Positions 1 through 12,500 of a stretch of DNA of 64,000 nucleotides are shown here, in pieces. Position 1 is the first letter of the stretch, and each line of letters starts with the position of its first letter. The position numbers and the translations under genes are program-made. The stretch covers positions 186,001 through 250,000 of the forward strand of contig VZRR01012883.1 of assembly GCA_013398015.1 (NCBI GenBank). The letters run 5' to 3'. The stretch comes from Oreocharis arfaki. Its lineage: Eukaryota > Chordata > Aves > Passeriformes > Paramythiidae. The notes under the pieces were generated by a model that saw only the letters and a list, made by a program, of their open reading frames with translations, ran no database searches and had not been told where the DNA came from.

Positions 1-1028
1 TTTGAAACGAGTCCCTTTGCAGGCAGCTTTGCCCAGGATCAGAGCTCTGGACAGCAAACCCGAGTGCATTTATGCAGTTCACAGGCGCTGCTGGGGTCGA
101 CACCGCAAGAAGGCACAGAGCCGCTTAATTAATTGCTCCCTTTCTGTGACTGTATTTCGCTCTGCCCAGTTCTCTGGGAAAATCTGAGAGCTTAATGTGG
201 AGGCCAAGAGAATACCCACAGCACTCCTTCCGACACACTGAAACGCATCAAAAGGCAGGAACCCATCCTGCAAAACGCTGAGCTTGCTCATCCCAGCCCA
301 GTGAAGGGCCCAGCCACTTCTAGCTACAGGCTCCCAGGAGCCCCTCTGGACACCAAAGCGGTACCTGGAAGTGTTGCTGGGGCACAGCCATCCTCTGCAC
401 AGATAGTGGAGGCTCACTGCTGCACAGGCCCCACTTGTGTTCTCCACCCTAAGATCAGACAGGAAGGGAGAAACTTCCCCCCTTTCACCTTTATTTTACA
501 CACTACTAAAACAGTCTCCAGAAGCAGCCACCTCTGGGAGCTTTCTGCTATGCAGAATGAAAGCTCATTTTGTTTGAGTTCGCTGACATTCCATTATAGA
601 GGAAGTGATAGAAACCAATAGAGAACTAATAAGTATCCGTAGCCAAAGCTGCTTAAATCATTCTTTTAATTAAACTCATGCAATGTTTGTAGGCCTCAGC
701 GTCTCTGCCTTACTGGCAACTTTGACATTGCAATCCAAATAGAATTAATTGTGCTGATGGTTCCCAAGCCAGGAATGGATTGTGCTCCTTTTCTGAGCCA
801 GAACTCCACACTGCTACCGAGGTAATAAAGACTTATTTGTGCTGTTGAACCAAGGGGATATAACTCTGAACAAGGCTATTAATCAAGAAGATGCAATCCC
901 TGCACAGTCAGCTTACAGCCAATGCCAAGGTCACACCACACAGTAGTGACACAGCTGGAAGCAGAAGCTGATTCCTGTGACTCAGGGCTGAGCACTAAAC
1001 CACACCAGTACACACAGGGAGCAAAGAC

Positions 1029-1110
1029 GTTTTTCAAAACTTCATCACCCCAGTGATTCCGACTGTAAGCCATAAAAATACATTACTAACATGGCAGAGG
1101 GGGAACAATT
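1029..1110 (+). repeat. Copy 1 of an unidentified dispersed duplication
   Basis: About 82 bases that match 3023-3104 in the same orientation at roughly 80% identity by eye. The shared blocks are GTTTTTC at the start, TAAGCCATAAAAAT in the middle and a G-run followed by GGAACAA at the end. The flanks do not match. Confidence 0.75.
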
Positions 1111-3022
1111 CATTTTCATGGTGCCCTCGCTGTCACCCCAAATACAACACATGTCTACATAAACACAAATATATTGATTACTCTGGCCAGGTCTACAGGG
1201 ACGAGTTAAGCTGAACACTGACTTGTGCCAAATCTCATCTTTGGCCATGCTAAATGAACACAGCACGTGACCTTCCAACACAGTATGTTCCCCTGCATCA
1301 AAATCCACCAACCCCTCCTTGCCATACACACGCTAAAATCCAGATTGCAAGAAAATCTAGAAACAGTAACTTCTAACCCAAATAGAAAACAACACATGAT
1401 GTCAGCAGAGGAGGAGAGAACAGCAAGGTGACCCTAAAGCCCAGGAGTTTAGCTTTACCTACCCCCTGTCCTTTCCTTTAGGAAGGGAAGAAGTTAATAA
1501 AGTGAGCCATCTGATTTAATTCCACTCTGTTCTGGCATGACCATATTCATTCTGAGCATGGAGGAACTGCCTGCTCCACTGAAATAAGCAGGTGACTTTG
1601 CTCAGCTGCCAGGAGACACCAGTTGGCTGCAGTGCTTGACCTGAACACAAATGGGATTGTTTAGGGATGCTGAAATTCCTATGTTGAAAGATGTTCTGGC
1701 CCTGTGCACGAACCCACAGACACACAGAAAACCATTCAAAATATCAACCCAATGTCTCCAGGGTCTAGTTTTTAGAGGAGCTGGAATCCCAGAGCTCCTA
1801 ATGATGATAGTGAGGTACAGGTGCCCGGCAGTGTGAAGAGGCAGAATATTTTACATCCTTTAGCTGGCTAGACTGTGTTAAAAAATACCTGTCAGAGTTG
1901 GACAGAAATATCTGGGTTTTAACCTCAGTGTAAAAATAATACTCGCATTACTATTGTCTGGTGGTTTGGATTCTGCCCAATGAAAATGCACATTTCTGTT
2001 GAAAAGGCAGCAGAAGGGACTGAATTTTACCCAGAAAAAGGAGTTTTAAAAAACTCCTCATAGGACATGTCATTTGTGCCTGCCCTCTGGAGAAATGAAG
2101 ACGAGAAAAGCTGCATCTTGACAAGGACTTTTGTAGCAGTATGTGAGGCCCAGGCCTGGGCAGCAGAGCTGGTGTGCTGAGTGTTGAGGTTTCAGCTCAT
2201 GATGCGACGAGATGGGACTGTACTTCCTTTTGTAAGCAGCCAAAAATAAATACACAAATGAAAAAAAAAAAGAAAGCTGTCTAAGTTCCCAGACAGGGAC
2301 TGGGAAGTGCCAACTTCCCCCTGCAGCCAGTCAGACTGAAGCAATGCAGCAGCTTCTCTCGCTGCAACCTCCAAAGGGCAGGGATCCATGATGCCCATGA
2401 GGTCACCTGCGCACAGCACCCTCCTGCCATGCTCCAGGACCTGCTCTCCCCTTGCCACGGCCTCTGCTCTGGCTTCAGCAGCACAAAACAGGAGACAGGA
2501 CAAGGATCCTTCCCAGGTCTTCCCCCCTGCTTGAATATGATCCAGGCACACTTGAGTAATTAACAACAAAGTGACCCATATACCCTAATTATCTGGCAAA
2601 GCACCCAGAAGTTTGTTTATTAAGTCTCACAGCAGAGCTAGACGCTGGATTGTTAGTCTACAGATGGAGGGAGAATAGGGGAAAACCAAGACAAAGGACA
2701 TAAGAGTTACTCAGAGCCATACAAGTCGTCTGCTCCAGGCTCAAAGAACTCATCAACCTGGGTCCTCCACCCTTTTAAGCAACAGTGTTGTACTTTACTC
2801 TCTGTGGAGTCTTGCTTTGTCCTAGTTTTGATATTATTGTTTCTAATTAAAGTCAATGAAATGACTGATTAGCAATGAAAGCTCAAGCTGGGTTGATGAA
2901 AGCCACCAGAGTAGCTGAGCATTTATTCAAACAACCATTTCCCATGCTCTAGCTAATAGAGATATTCTACAAAGGAGTGATACAAAATGTTCAAAGATTT
3001 AAATAAAAGAGGTAGCTATGAT

Positions 3023-3104
3023 GTTTTTCAAACTTAATCATCCCATTGACTGCTGCTCTAAGCCATAAAAATATATTACCAACATGTCGTGGGGGGGAAC
3101 AACT
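3023..3104 (+). repeat. Copy 2 of an unidentified dispersed duplication
   Basis: Partner of the 1029-1110 copy, 2.0 kb away. It is not CR1 or any LTR that I recognise. It may be two hits of an old transposable element or a local duplication. Confidence 0.75.
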
Positions 3105-4048
3105 GGGTTAAATCTTTTTCCTTTTAAAGTGGAAAAAACCTATGTTCTCTAGAAACTGCATCGTAACAGCCATGAAGAGGATATTTGATTTTAATTTTTT
3201 TATTTTTCAGATGAACATTGGTTTTATGAACTCTGCAAATATCAATCATAACAAGAAAAAGCATCAGTGCGTGCATTACTGAACAAAAGAAGTCATGGTT
3301 CAGGCCACATTCCAAAGTTTGGGTGTAACTATTTAAAACCTCCAAAGCCTCAAATTCTATAGTAACTAAACAAAGTAAGCAACTGTACCAAAAAATTTAC
3401 TAAAATCCATATAAAATGCAACACATGCCAGTTAACTACAGCATGTATCTATATTCTATTCTACTAAGTACAATGACAGCAAACTGAAGAATTTCAGGGC
3501 ATGTGCTAATGGATTTGTGCATCTATTTTAAGGAAAGCTGTGGAAGCAAATAGGGATGAAGCTGCCTGACTCCACATCTTATCCTGGAGCCGCTTCCCAA
3601 GGCATAGAGCCTCCTTGAGAAGCACAAGCTGCAACCTGGACACAAGGCAGGTTCATGCTCTCATAAGCTATCAAGCTTCCCACGGCATTGGTTTGCCACT
3701 GATGGTCAGCTGAGCTGTCCGCAGGCTTCTTGCTCGCCTCAGTCATAAAGTAAAACAAGTTTGCAGAAGTCACCATGAATGTGGCTACTGAGGCACAGGA
3801 GCATGTGGGCAGAGGGTTGTAACAGCCCTACTGTCACTCACAAAGCCACAGCTTCTTAAACCCCTGCAGCTCTCGCAGTGCTGTCTGGGCACACGGATAA
3901 AGTGAAGAAGCAAGGCCCTAAACATATGTGGATGCTGGGTTCTTCTGACACAGATCGTACAGCACCTACCACTGACCAGAACAGGGATGACAAGGTATTC
4001 AGAGAAGGAGAAGGGACTATGCACTGGATTCAAGACAGAAACATACTG

Positions 4049-4068
4049 GCTTAGCTTAGCTTAGCTTA
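4049..4068 (+). repeat. (GCTTA)4 microsatellite
   Basis: Four perfect tandem GCTTA units. Confidence 0.9.
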
Positions 4069-5460
4069 TAAAACGCGGACCAAGAATTCCAGCCGATGAC
4101 ACTTCACCAGATGAGCACAAAACCTGTTCTTCTCTTGCTACCTGCGCTTGATTTTTACAGCAAGGATGTAACACAAAGAGCACATAGTCCAAGACTCCTG
4201 GGATTGCATTCAGCCCTCCATGTGAGGATCCTAGAATATGGCTGAACTGCAGCTACCCTCAGCACACACTCACCATGCTTGCAAGCATAGTACCTACTTA
4301 CCCTCCCAAAAAGGTGGAGAGGATAAAAGGGCCAACAGGATATCCATGTGGACTGTAAAGCTCGAACTAGCCAAGCAACTCTAGACTCACTGTTGTACCT
4401 ACAGAGTTCATGTATTTGGCCTCCCAGTAATACGAAGTCATTAACAATCACTGCAGCAGTCATGAACCAGACTGAAGCATGCAGTAATTGATTAAAACCA
4501 GACATGTCACGGTTGCTTTTTATAGATCCAATTAAGTGTCAGCCTAATTAATGGAAGTCAGTGCACTAATTATAAGAGTCTGCATAATGACTCAGACTCA
4601 AACAAATGTTGTGCAAGAAATGTCAGAAATTTTTTTCAGACATCCAAGATAAATAATTACACTTATTTTTGTTACTTCTTAGCAACAGGAATGTTATACA
4701 ACTGGACATCATTCCTGCAGCTGCATTCAGAAGTATTTAAAATTGTACAGTGTAGAGCAAATATTTGTTTAAAGACAATGCAATCTGTTTCATCATTAGC
4801 AAGTAATTCTGGAATCAAATTTTAAGAGCGTGTGTTGCCAGACTGCTGAGAATGAAGCCTCTTTTATGGAAGAAGCCTTTTATGAAGCCTCAAACACATC
4901 TCTTTTGAGCTCTGCAGTGTTTTCTTGAACATCAAAATGACAGCTCTCTCTCTCATTCTCCATCCTCCATGCTTTGAAAAACACTGAAGTAGTGGCATTT
5001 TAAAAGTGAAATCAGTGTGATTTCAGTACCTTCTGCAAACAACAGGAAATTCACTGAGTTCAGCTCTCTACAAACTCAGGCAGACACAGTCAAAATAGTC
5101 TGGATGACTGAGATGCTTTTTAGACCCTCTCTGCAACCTGCAAAACCAGTTGCAGGATTGCAGACAATATCTGGATTAGGCAGAAGAGCAGCACAATACA
5201 GGATGGTTTAGAAATCAAGGGGATGTGCTTAAAGAGAGGGGGATTAATTATGCTGCAACTAAACCAACTTTGATAATTAGGTGTTAGCAGGCAGAAGTCA
5301 GTAAGAAAGGCTGAGATTTTAAGCTGGCAGGAAAACACAAGTCCTGGGGATGTTGAACTGAAATTGATCTAGAGAGATAATTCACCAAGATGGTACTGTG
5401 CCTGAAATAGGTGGAGAGGACAATGAGAACAAAGGCAAGAAAAAACTTAGAAGAAAATTA

Positions 5461-5790
5461 TTTGGAATGGAAGGGACCTCAGGAGGTCATTGGGCCAGTC
5501 TTCTGCTCAAAGCAGGGTCAGCAAGAAGGCAAACCAGCTCAAGGCTCCATCTAGCTGTGTCTCCGATGAAGAGCACAGTTTCTCTCATCAATCTTTTCCA
5601 ATGCTTGACTGATTTCTTCATGATTTTCCTCCCTATGTCCACTAAGAACTTCACTTGTTTCAACTTACCCACATTGCCTCTTCTCCTCCTGTCATTCACC
5701 ATTGCAAAGAGCGGGGCTGTCTCCTGGAGAACCTCCTTGCAGGTCCTAACAGGCTGCTATTAGGTTGCCCCTCAGCCTTTTACCCATTTG
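5461..5790 (-). mobile_element. CR1 LINE fragment
   Basis: The plus strand reads the reverse complement of a CR1 3' end: GGAATGGAAGGGACCTC, then TGCTCAAAGCAGGGTCA, then TTGCCTCTTCTCCTCCTGTC, then GGTTGCCCCTCAGCCTTTT. It is a diverged copy of an older CR1 subfamily, truncated at its 5' side as usual. It lies in NARS2 intron 6. Confidence 0.85.
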
Positions 5791-8700
5791 CAGGGAACTT
5801 CAAGAGAATGTGAGATGATCAAGAGAGGAGAAACCTAGTGAAGGCCTGATAAGAGAAAAGAAACAGGGCTAAGGAGGGCAAGGAATGAGGAGATAACTCA
5901 TGCTGCCATGTAGGGAGGGGATAGCTGCCAGAAGTTTTAGGAAAAGCAGTTTTATTTAAGCTCATGATGCAAAAGGCAGAACAGACTGCCTGGGATGAAA
6001 TGTTGCACGAGGGAAAAACACAGATGTTAAACTATTAACAAGAGAGGTGGAAAAGAGAGGAGCAGGTACAACCTGTGGGAAAGGAGAAGAAAAGTAACTG
6101 CAGCCAGCAAGCTGTACTTCTTGACAACAATTGGTTTTGGCTGCCTCCAGTATGCCTCTGAATCATCTTCAGCCCAGTTCACGGCCCCAGAGAGGGCCTC
6201 TGTCCTCACCAGAGGACTGAGGGACAAGGAAATGCCACACAGACCTCACAGCAAACCAATGACATTTAAAACCAGATATCAGGACACAGACAGCCCTACT
6301 CTTTTACTGCACACACTGGCTACTGACTCATCCGAGACTGAGGAGACTGAAGGGGAGAGCTGTACTACTGAATAAAGACTTTTCTGGAGACCTTAAGAAG
6401 CCCATAGATTTATAGCAGCTGACAATGATTCAGACACACTGAGCAGACAACCTAGATGCCGTCACCACTTAGATGAGGCGCAATGAAATGAGAAGTTGTG
6501 CCAAGTAGGCCGTTCGTGTCACACTGAGAGAACTGCTCTGACCTTGCCTTCAATAACAAGCATACACAGCACAGCAGACGGTCAATAAACGCAGGAACAT
6601 CTCTCTCCCCACTTTTCCTCTAAGAAAAAACTCACCAGCTATAAATGGCTCACTGTTCTCTCCTGTGATCAGGAATAGTATCCCAAGAAGCCCTGCCATG
6701 AAACAGAGCCCTGAGCCCTGGACAACACAAAAGCATGGGCACTCAGGTGATACCCTGTGGTCTGCACATGAACTCTCTGCAAGGACACAGAAGATGTGTG
6801 TGATTCCAGACTCATCTGGTAAGTCTGCTCCATATTTCCCCTTTCCAGCCTTTTCCAGGCACAGCTTGGAGGTTGCTCATGAGCTCTGTAAAGCTAAAAG
6901 CTAACCCCAAAATTATGACTGCCTATATGACCTTCTGACATACACCCCCATGGACATACCTATCCCGCTCCACCTCTGGTTTCTAATGGACTTCTGCAGG
7001 ATCTGTCCATCTCCCAAGTCCTATAAGTCACAACAGAATACGGGCCAAGACTGGTTGAGGAAGGTTCTCCTCAGCATTTCCATCTCAGTCTCCTCCCAAA
7101 AATTCTCAAGGACAAAGTGCTCCTGAGAGCTTTAAGACTGCAACATGTCGACATTATATTTAAGCAAAAGGTAGTTTTTGAAGACTAGATTGTTTTGTGG
7201 ACATGAAGAATTTAGTCTGGCTAAAACAAGGGGTAAAGTTCACAGAATCAAATACAAAACAGATAAATCTTTACTGTTTTACCTGATTTGTTTATTGGGA
7301 AGACCAGAATATTTCCATTTTGGAGGTGGAAGACTCACTTTTTACTACTCTAAGATTAAAAGGAAAGCGTCAAGTCTGTCAAAGAGAGAGTTCTCTTTCA
7401 TAATGGGTTTGGTCTTCATCTACACTGAATTTTCCCAATAAATTAACTAAATTAGTACATTGAGCCACTGGAGTGAAATCAGCACAATAATCCTTATTTG
7501 AAGGCACATTTTTCCGAGCACTTGCAATGAGGATTCTCCTCAGACACGGTACTTCAACCAAATCACTGCTGGCCAGCTGGATGGCTGATAGAGCCTGTCA
7601 GAGACCAGATCTCAGGCAGGCAGCACTGCAGTTGTTTGCCACGCACCAAGGGAGTCCATCATGCACTTACGGTGACTTTAAAAACACTTCTAAAGTGATC
7701 ACTTTCTGTCCAGTGGAAACCTCCTGAAAAAAGAAGGGATAAAATCCTAGCTTTGGAAAATGTGAACTTTACAGATCAGCCTTTTCACGTGGGAGTTCTG
7801 ACCTGTATTTCTAATAGTATTTGCTGTCCATGCCTCATATGCAAAGTTGAGAATCAGCATGGGAGTTTTTTTATGTAATCACTGTCGCACAGTTTAATTG
7901 GCTGCTGATAAATAGCTGCAGTGAAATTTTTCAAAGGGCAATTTTTGCATACAAATCAAAACACATAAATATTTTCAGAAATCTCTTTTCTGCCTGGTTT
8001 GTTCTCCCTGAGAGACACGGTCTTTTCTCAGACCAGCTCAATGTCTGGGATATGCTGAAATACTCAAGCTAGACGTTCTTGACAGACAGGATGTTTCTCA
8101 TGTGGTGACCTGTCTGCTGTGGTCTAAGCACAGGTCATTTGGCAGCCAAAGACTGGCGTCATCTCAGATTTTAGCTGGGGAAAGTTAATGAGGAAGAGGT
8201 TTCTTTAACTGAAGAGGGGGGAAGATTTTGGTCCCTGGAAGATGGGATGACATGCGTTTGTATGTGTTACACTTAATTGATTGTCATGCGTTGCGACCTT
8301 TACTGAAAGATGTAATTCCACAGTTCAAATAAGTCTAAAGAAAGAATATGGATTCTAATGATCAACCTGAAATACAATCTCACTCTATTACATCAGTCTG
8401 TACCTCTTAAATAGTACACAGACTGCTCTACGATAAAGGAGAAAGCTAAAGTGGGCAAATTACCTCTCTGGTAAATACTTTTTCCATTGGTATCACTCAG
8501 ATGCACCTTGCTCTCTAAGGATGGATAAATAAAAAAATCAATGCTCTTCAGTATGCAGTACCTTACAGCTTCATGTTCCCATTTTACAGTAGTGTGTTGT
8601 TCTTACAGGCATTTTAAATGAATCCAGGGCCATCTAAATTTAGATAAGCTGTGTTTATTCATAATGGACCATAGCTGTTCTGGGAACCCGCTCCATTTAT

Positions 8701-8861
8701 TTTTATTTTATTTAAGTACACGGAGTTTTTGAGGCCTGTAGCTCGAGCAGTATTGAATCCCTTCAGTCTTCAAAAATAAATGAAGATCTTCTAGATATAA
8801 AAGCACGGCAGTGATACATCACACAGCATTAACTCTCTAGATGCTGTGAGACTCTCCAGAG

Positions 8862-9290
8862 CATAGAGTCATTGAATAGTTCGGGAAATGACCCCAAAGA
8901 CAATGTTGTTCTACCCCCCTGGCCATGGGCAGGGACAACTTCCACTATCCCAGGTTGCTCAGAGCCCCATCCAACTTGGCCTTGAACACATGCAGGGATG
9001 GGGCATCCACAGCTTCTCTGGTAAACCCATGCCAGTGCCTCACTACCCTCAAGTAGAGAACTTCTTCCTAATTTAAACCTTTCCTCTTTCAATCTGAAGC
9101 CATCCCCCCTTGCCCTGTCACTCCATGCCCTTGTCCAAAGCACCTTCTCAGTTCCCTTGTACTGGAAGAGTACTGGAAGGGGCTTCTAAGGTCTCCTTGG
9201 AGCCTTCTCTTCTCCAGGCTGAACAATCCCAGCTCTCTCAGCTTGTGTCCATACAAGAGGTGCTCTAGCCCTGTGTCTAGGCTGGCCTCT
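8862..9290 (-). mobile_element. CR1 LINE fragment
   Basis: The reverse complement of the CR1 3' region is recognised from GGCCATGGGCAGGGACAACT, CAACTTGGCCTTGAACACAT, GATGGGGCATCCACAGCTTC and TTCTCTTCTCCAGGCTGAAC in the usual order. The copy is moderately diverged. It ends 136 bases before NARS2 exon 6, so it lies close to the exon's donor on the intron 6 side. Confidence 0.92.
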
Positions 9291-9426
9291 CACTGCCCAT
9301 CATCCAGCCACTGCCACTCAGTCCATTTCTGGCAGGTACACATATCCTGTAATGGATACCAACAGGGCAAAATTACCAGTTGGGAATATCCCATAGACAA
9401 AGACAAAAACTTCTAATTTTGCTTAC

Positions 9427-9527
9427 CCTGCCATTACTTCCAAATGGAGCTGGCCAGAAACTGTCAGGAAGGCAGGCACATTGAAGAAATGGGTCTTTTC
9501 TGCAGATTCCTTTGCCTCACTTGACGT
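9427..9527 (-). CDS. NARS2: NARS2 exon 6: substrate-binding segment FFNVPAFLTVSGQLHLE
   Basis: This exon has 101 bases: 33 codons plus two bases (GG) of a split Gly codon. It encodes TSSEAKESAEKTH, then FFNVPAFLTVSGQLHLEVMA. The acceptor is TTATAG at 9528-9529 after a strong pyrimidine run. A nearer AG five codons in was rejected because joining it to exon 5 would create a TGA. The donor is GTAAGC. SxQLxxE is the AsnRS/AspRS signature contacting the amino acid. The linker (TSSEAKESAEKTH) is divergent and slightly longer than in human, as expected for a variable loop. Confidence 0.94.
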
Positions 9528-12500
9528 CTATAAGTAAAAAAAAGAGCAACAAGTCAGACTATCAGTGTTTAAATAAAAAGCACAGCACCCGGCTTATTTT
9601 CTCTCTTTTCTAAGCATTGATTTTCACTTTCCTACCAAGATGAACAGAGAGGAGGAAGAGAAGAATCACTATCATTTGTAGTCTGAAGCTTCATACAGCA
9701 TTGCCTCTAAAATTCAATTTCAAGCCTGATGAGAAAACGGAAGAGTGTTTTCTGTGTCAGTGCCACTAACTTTCAGAAAAAACTTTAAAAAAGTGTTATT
9801 TTCTTTTCATGGGGAAATGAATTTGTTTCCATTGGAAAAAGACAAACAGTAATAAAAAAAGATAGAATGCAATATCCTCTTAAGACGTGTTATTGAGTCT
9901 TCAAAAATATCACAACTGAAACAATATTAAACTGGAGACATCACAGCTTACATATTATATAGGCACTGAAAAATAATTATGTTTCATTTCAGCTTTCGCA
10001 TGCTTTTCTCAGGTCATCAGATATTTTAAGAATAAAAATCTACAAGTAATGGAAAATTTAGCAAGTTCAGTCTTCCATTATGAAAAACCTCAAAAAAAAA
10101 AAGTCCCAAGAGACAATAGGCACAGATTTTAAAAAAGACACATAAAAATTCATCTGAAAACAAGAATAACCTTTAATATTTACAGAGGGTGTCAAGGACT
10201 AGAACAGGTTGTCCAGAGAGGCTGTAAAGTCTCCATCTGGGGAGATATAAAAAACTCAACAGCAGAGTACTAGGCAACTTGCTCCAGCTGACCCTGTTTG
10301 AGCACAGTGAGATGGATTAGATGATCTCTAGAGGTCACAACTCTGTGACTTTTAAAGAAACATGAAGATAAATGATATTTTGTTTCAACATCTTGCATAT
10401 TTCAATGTCATCCCTAAGCTTTGGAGGAGCCAAAGGTTGAGGAGAAAAACAGAATGCAACTTCAAAGCTAATCTGAGGTCCAGCTGTACATTCACTTCCA
10501 AACAAAGACTTTCTTCTGAAATAAGCTTGAAATACCCAATTTTCAAAGTGTAGTTCTTAGGAGTTATGCTAAGTGTTGCCTGCTCAGCTAAGTATGCCAC
10601 TGCCTCCAGCCACCCCACTCCCCAACTTGCTCTGTCACAGGGAGCCTTGTCTGCCAGCCTTTGATAGTCTACAACCTGCCACTTTTCTCAATGGGTTTGA
10701 AGGTGTTGCTTTTGTTCTCAAAAAGTTCTGCTGCTCATCACAAAGATGAAACAGTGACTTACAAAAATGTCAGATCACAAAGCAATTTTATCTCTTCACA
10801 GCATCACACTAAAGAAAAGAGCAAGCTTGCCTTGTTCCACAGAGATCAATGAAAATATGACAATTTGTGGCTGTAACCCCAGGACTGCTTCCTTTGTTTC
10901 AGAGGTTTATGCAGTTCTAAAAAAACCAAACACCAAACTCCAAGGATGCAGAAGCAGGCCCCTATTGTTTTCATTAAATAAACCCAAAACATTTGCTCAA
11001 AAACAATAAGGATATTAATAAACATCAAACATTCACATACTGCAGCCCCAGAACCATGGCCAGAACACTAAAGAGAAGAGCTATGTACCACTGGTTTCTC
11101 TTTCCCTGCAAGCTTAGTTCAGCTATATTCCTTGTTTCACCAGTGAAAAATCCCTCCTAATCCTGTAGGATGTAACTTCTAAACAACGAGGAAGAGACAA
11201 ACTGGAAGCAAGAAAAGAACAAGAGATCAGCCACGAAATCTCAACACTTCCCCCCAAATCCACAAACAGGATACAGCTGTCTCCAGGAGCTGGGGCCTGG
11301 TTCATTTATAATGACTTTGTGTCATTTTTCATCCTCCAAATCAGTTGTGATCTCAGAGAGACATAGGGAAAACAGAAACACAGTAAGTGACTGAGAAAGT
11401 GAGACAATCTCCAGCTCAACTGGGCTTCTGAAAACCTGCAGCCTGTCTGAGAGGTCACTGAGAGATCCCAAGATGTGTGTCTGCATTGTGAGCAGCTCCT
11501 GGATAGCTTCTGACAGAAAGTGAAGGGTAAACACAGCAATATTCAGATAAAATTTTACTGCCCCATTACCATCCTATCACCTTGCCTCTCCACAGCTGCC
11601 CACTTGCTCTCCTTCATCCTAAGGCACAGTACTCAATACAAGGGGTGTTGTGAGCTCCAACACAGATCTTGCAGGAAACTTTTCTATGCAGGAAAAATTA
11701 AATGCCTCCCTTTTTGTTCAGAAGGGGCACCTTCAGCAAGTGGAGATTCCATAATTAGCAGCTGCACATTTCACATGTACAAATACCAGCTAACCCACTG
11801 GAGGTGATTCCTCCACTTTACACATTTGAGCACAGGCCAATATTCCCAAGCGCCTGTGCCCCAGATTCATGCTCAGCCTTTTAGATCAAGCTGGCTTCTT
11901 TATTATATGAAACCACAGCCACTGGTACAAGACAAATGAACGGTAGGAGACACTATCCCTTCACTGCTGACGCTGGGTGACATTGGTTTTCATGACCATG
12001 ACTACCAAAATGAAGCAATAACACCGTGGTGCTTTTACTTCAATTAGATGGATGCTTCTCCCACTTCCCAACCCCAAAACACAGACTTGATAAAAGATTA
12101 GGAGGGGAATTATGGGTGTCCTTTCAAGCTCTCTCCACTCCAGAGTTGAAAACTACCTAAATTACAATGGAGGAAGAGGGAGAGGGAATCTGTATGAAAT
12201 ATCTTGGTGTCCCAGAGTAAATGTGCTATAACCATACCAGTATTCGACATCAACTTCAAAGGCTTTTTATTCTCATTCAAAATACAAGAACAACTGGATT
12301 TAGTACCTGTTTTGTTCTCCATCTCCTCAAATGTCTAATGATTTAATTTAAAATTATTCCCTTTGATGTCAGTCCTGTATTAACTTCTCCTTGAGGCAAT
12401 TAGCTTCAGGAAAGTACAAACTGTTTGATTCTGTCTTACACTCTACGCATGCCAAAAGCATGAAGGGATCAGAGAAAACTTGAAAAGCTCATAGAAATCA

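Larger units (their letters stand above)
1..9426 (-). other. NARS2 intron 6, partial (runs off the left edge)
   Basis: The stretch begins at the GTAAGC donor of exon 6 and is at least 9.4 kb long. I looked on the minus strand for the expected next exon (AFTQVFTFGPTFRAE and REN...EFYMIEAE type sequence) and for later catalytic motifs, and found none. It contains two CR1 fragments (5461-5790, 8862-9290), a (GCTTA)4 repeat, and a pair of about 82-base copies of an unidentified sequence at 1029 and 3023. Between 4500 and 4830 there is an AT-rich stretch with several TAATTA-type motifs. The rest shows no recognisable structure. Calling it intron assumes that the remaining exons lie outside the window. 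Confidence 0.7.

Noticed and set aside
1..9426. Further NARS2 exons
   Set aside because: I looked on the minus strand for reverse-complement patterns of the expected motif 2 region (FGPTFRAE) and the C-terminal catalytic motifs and found none, so they are assumed to lie off the left edge.
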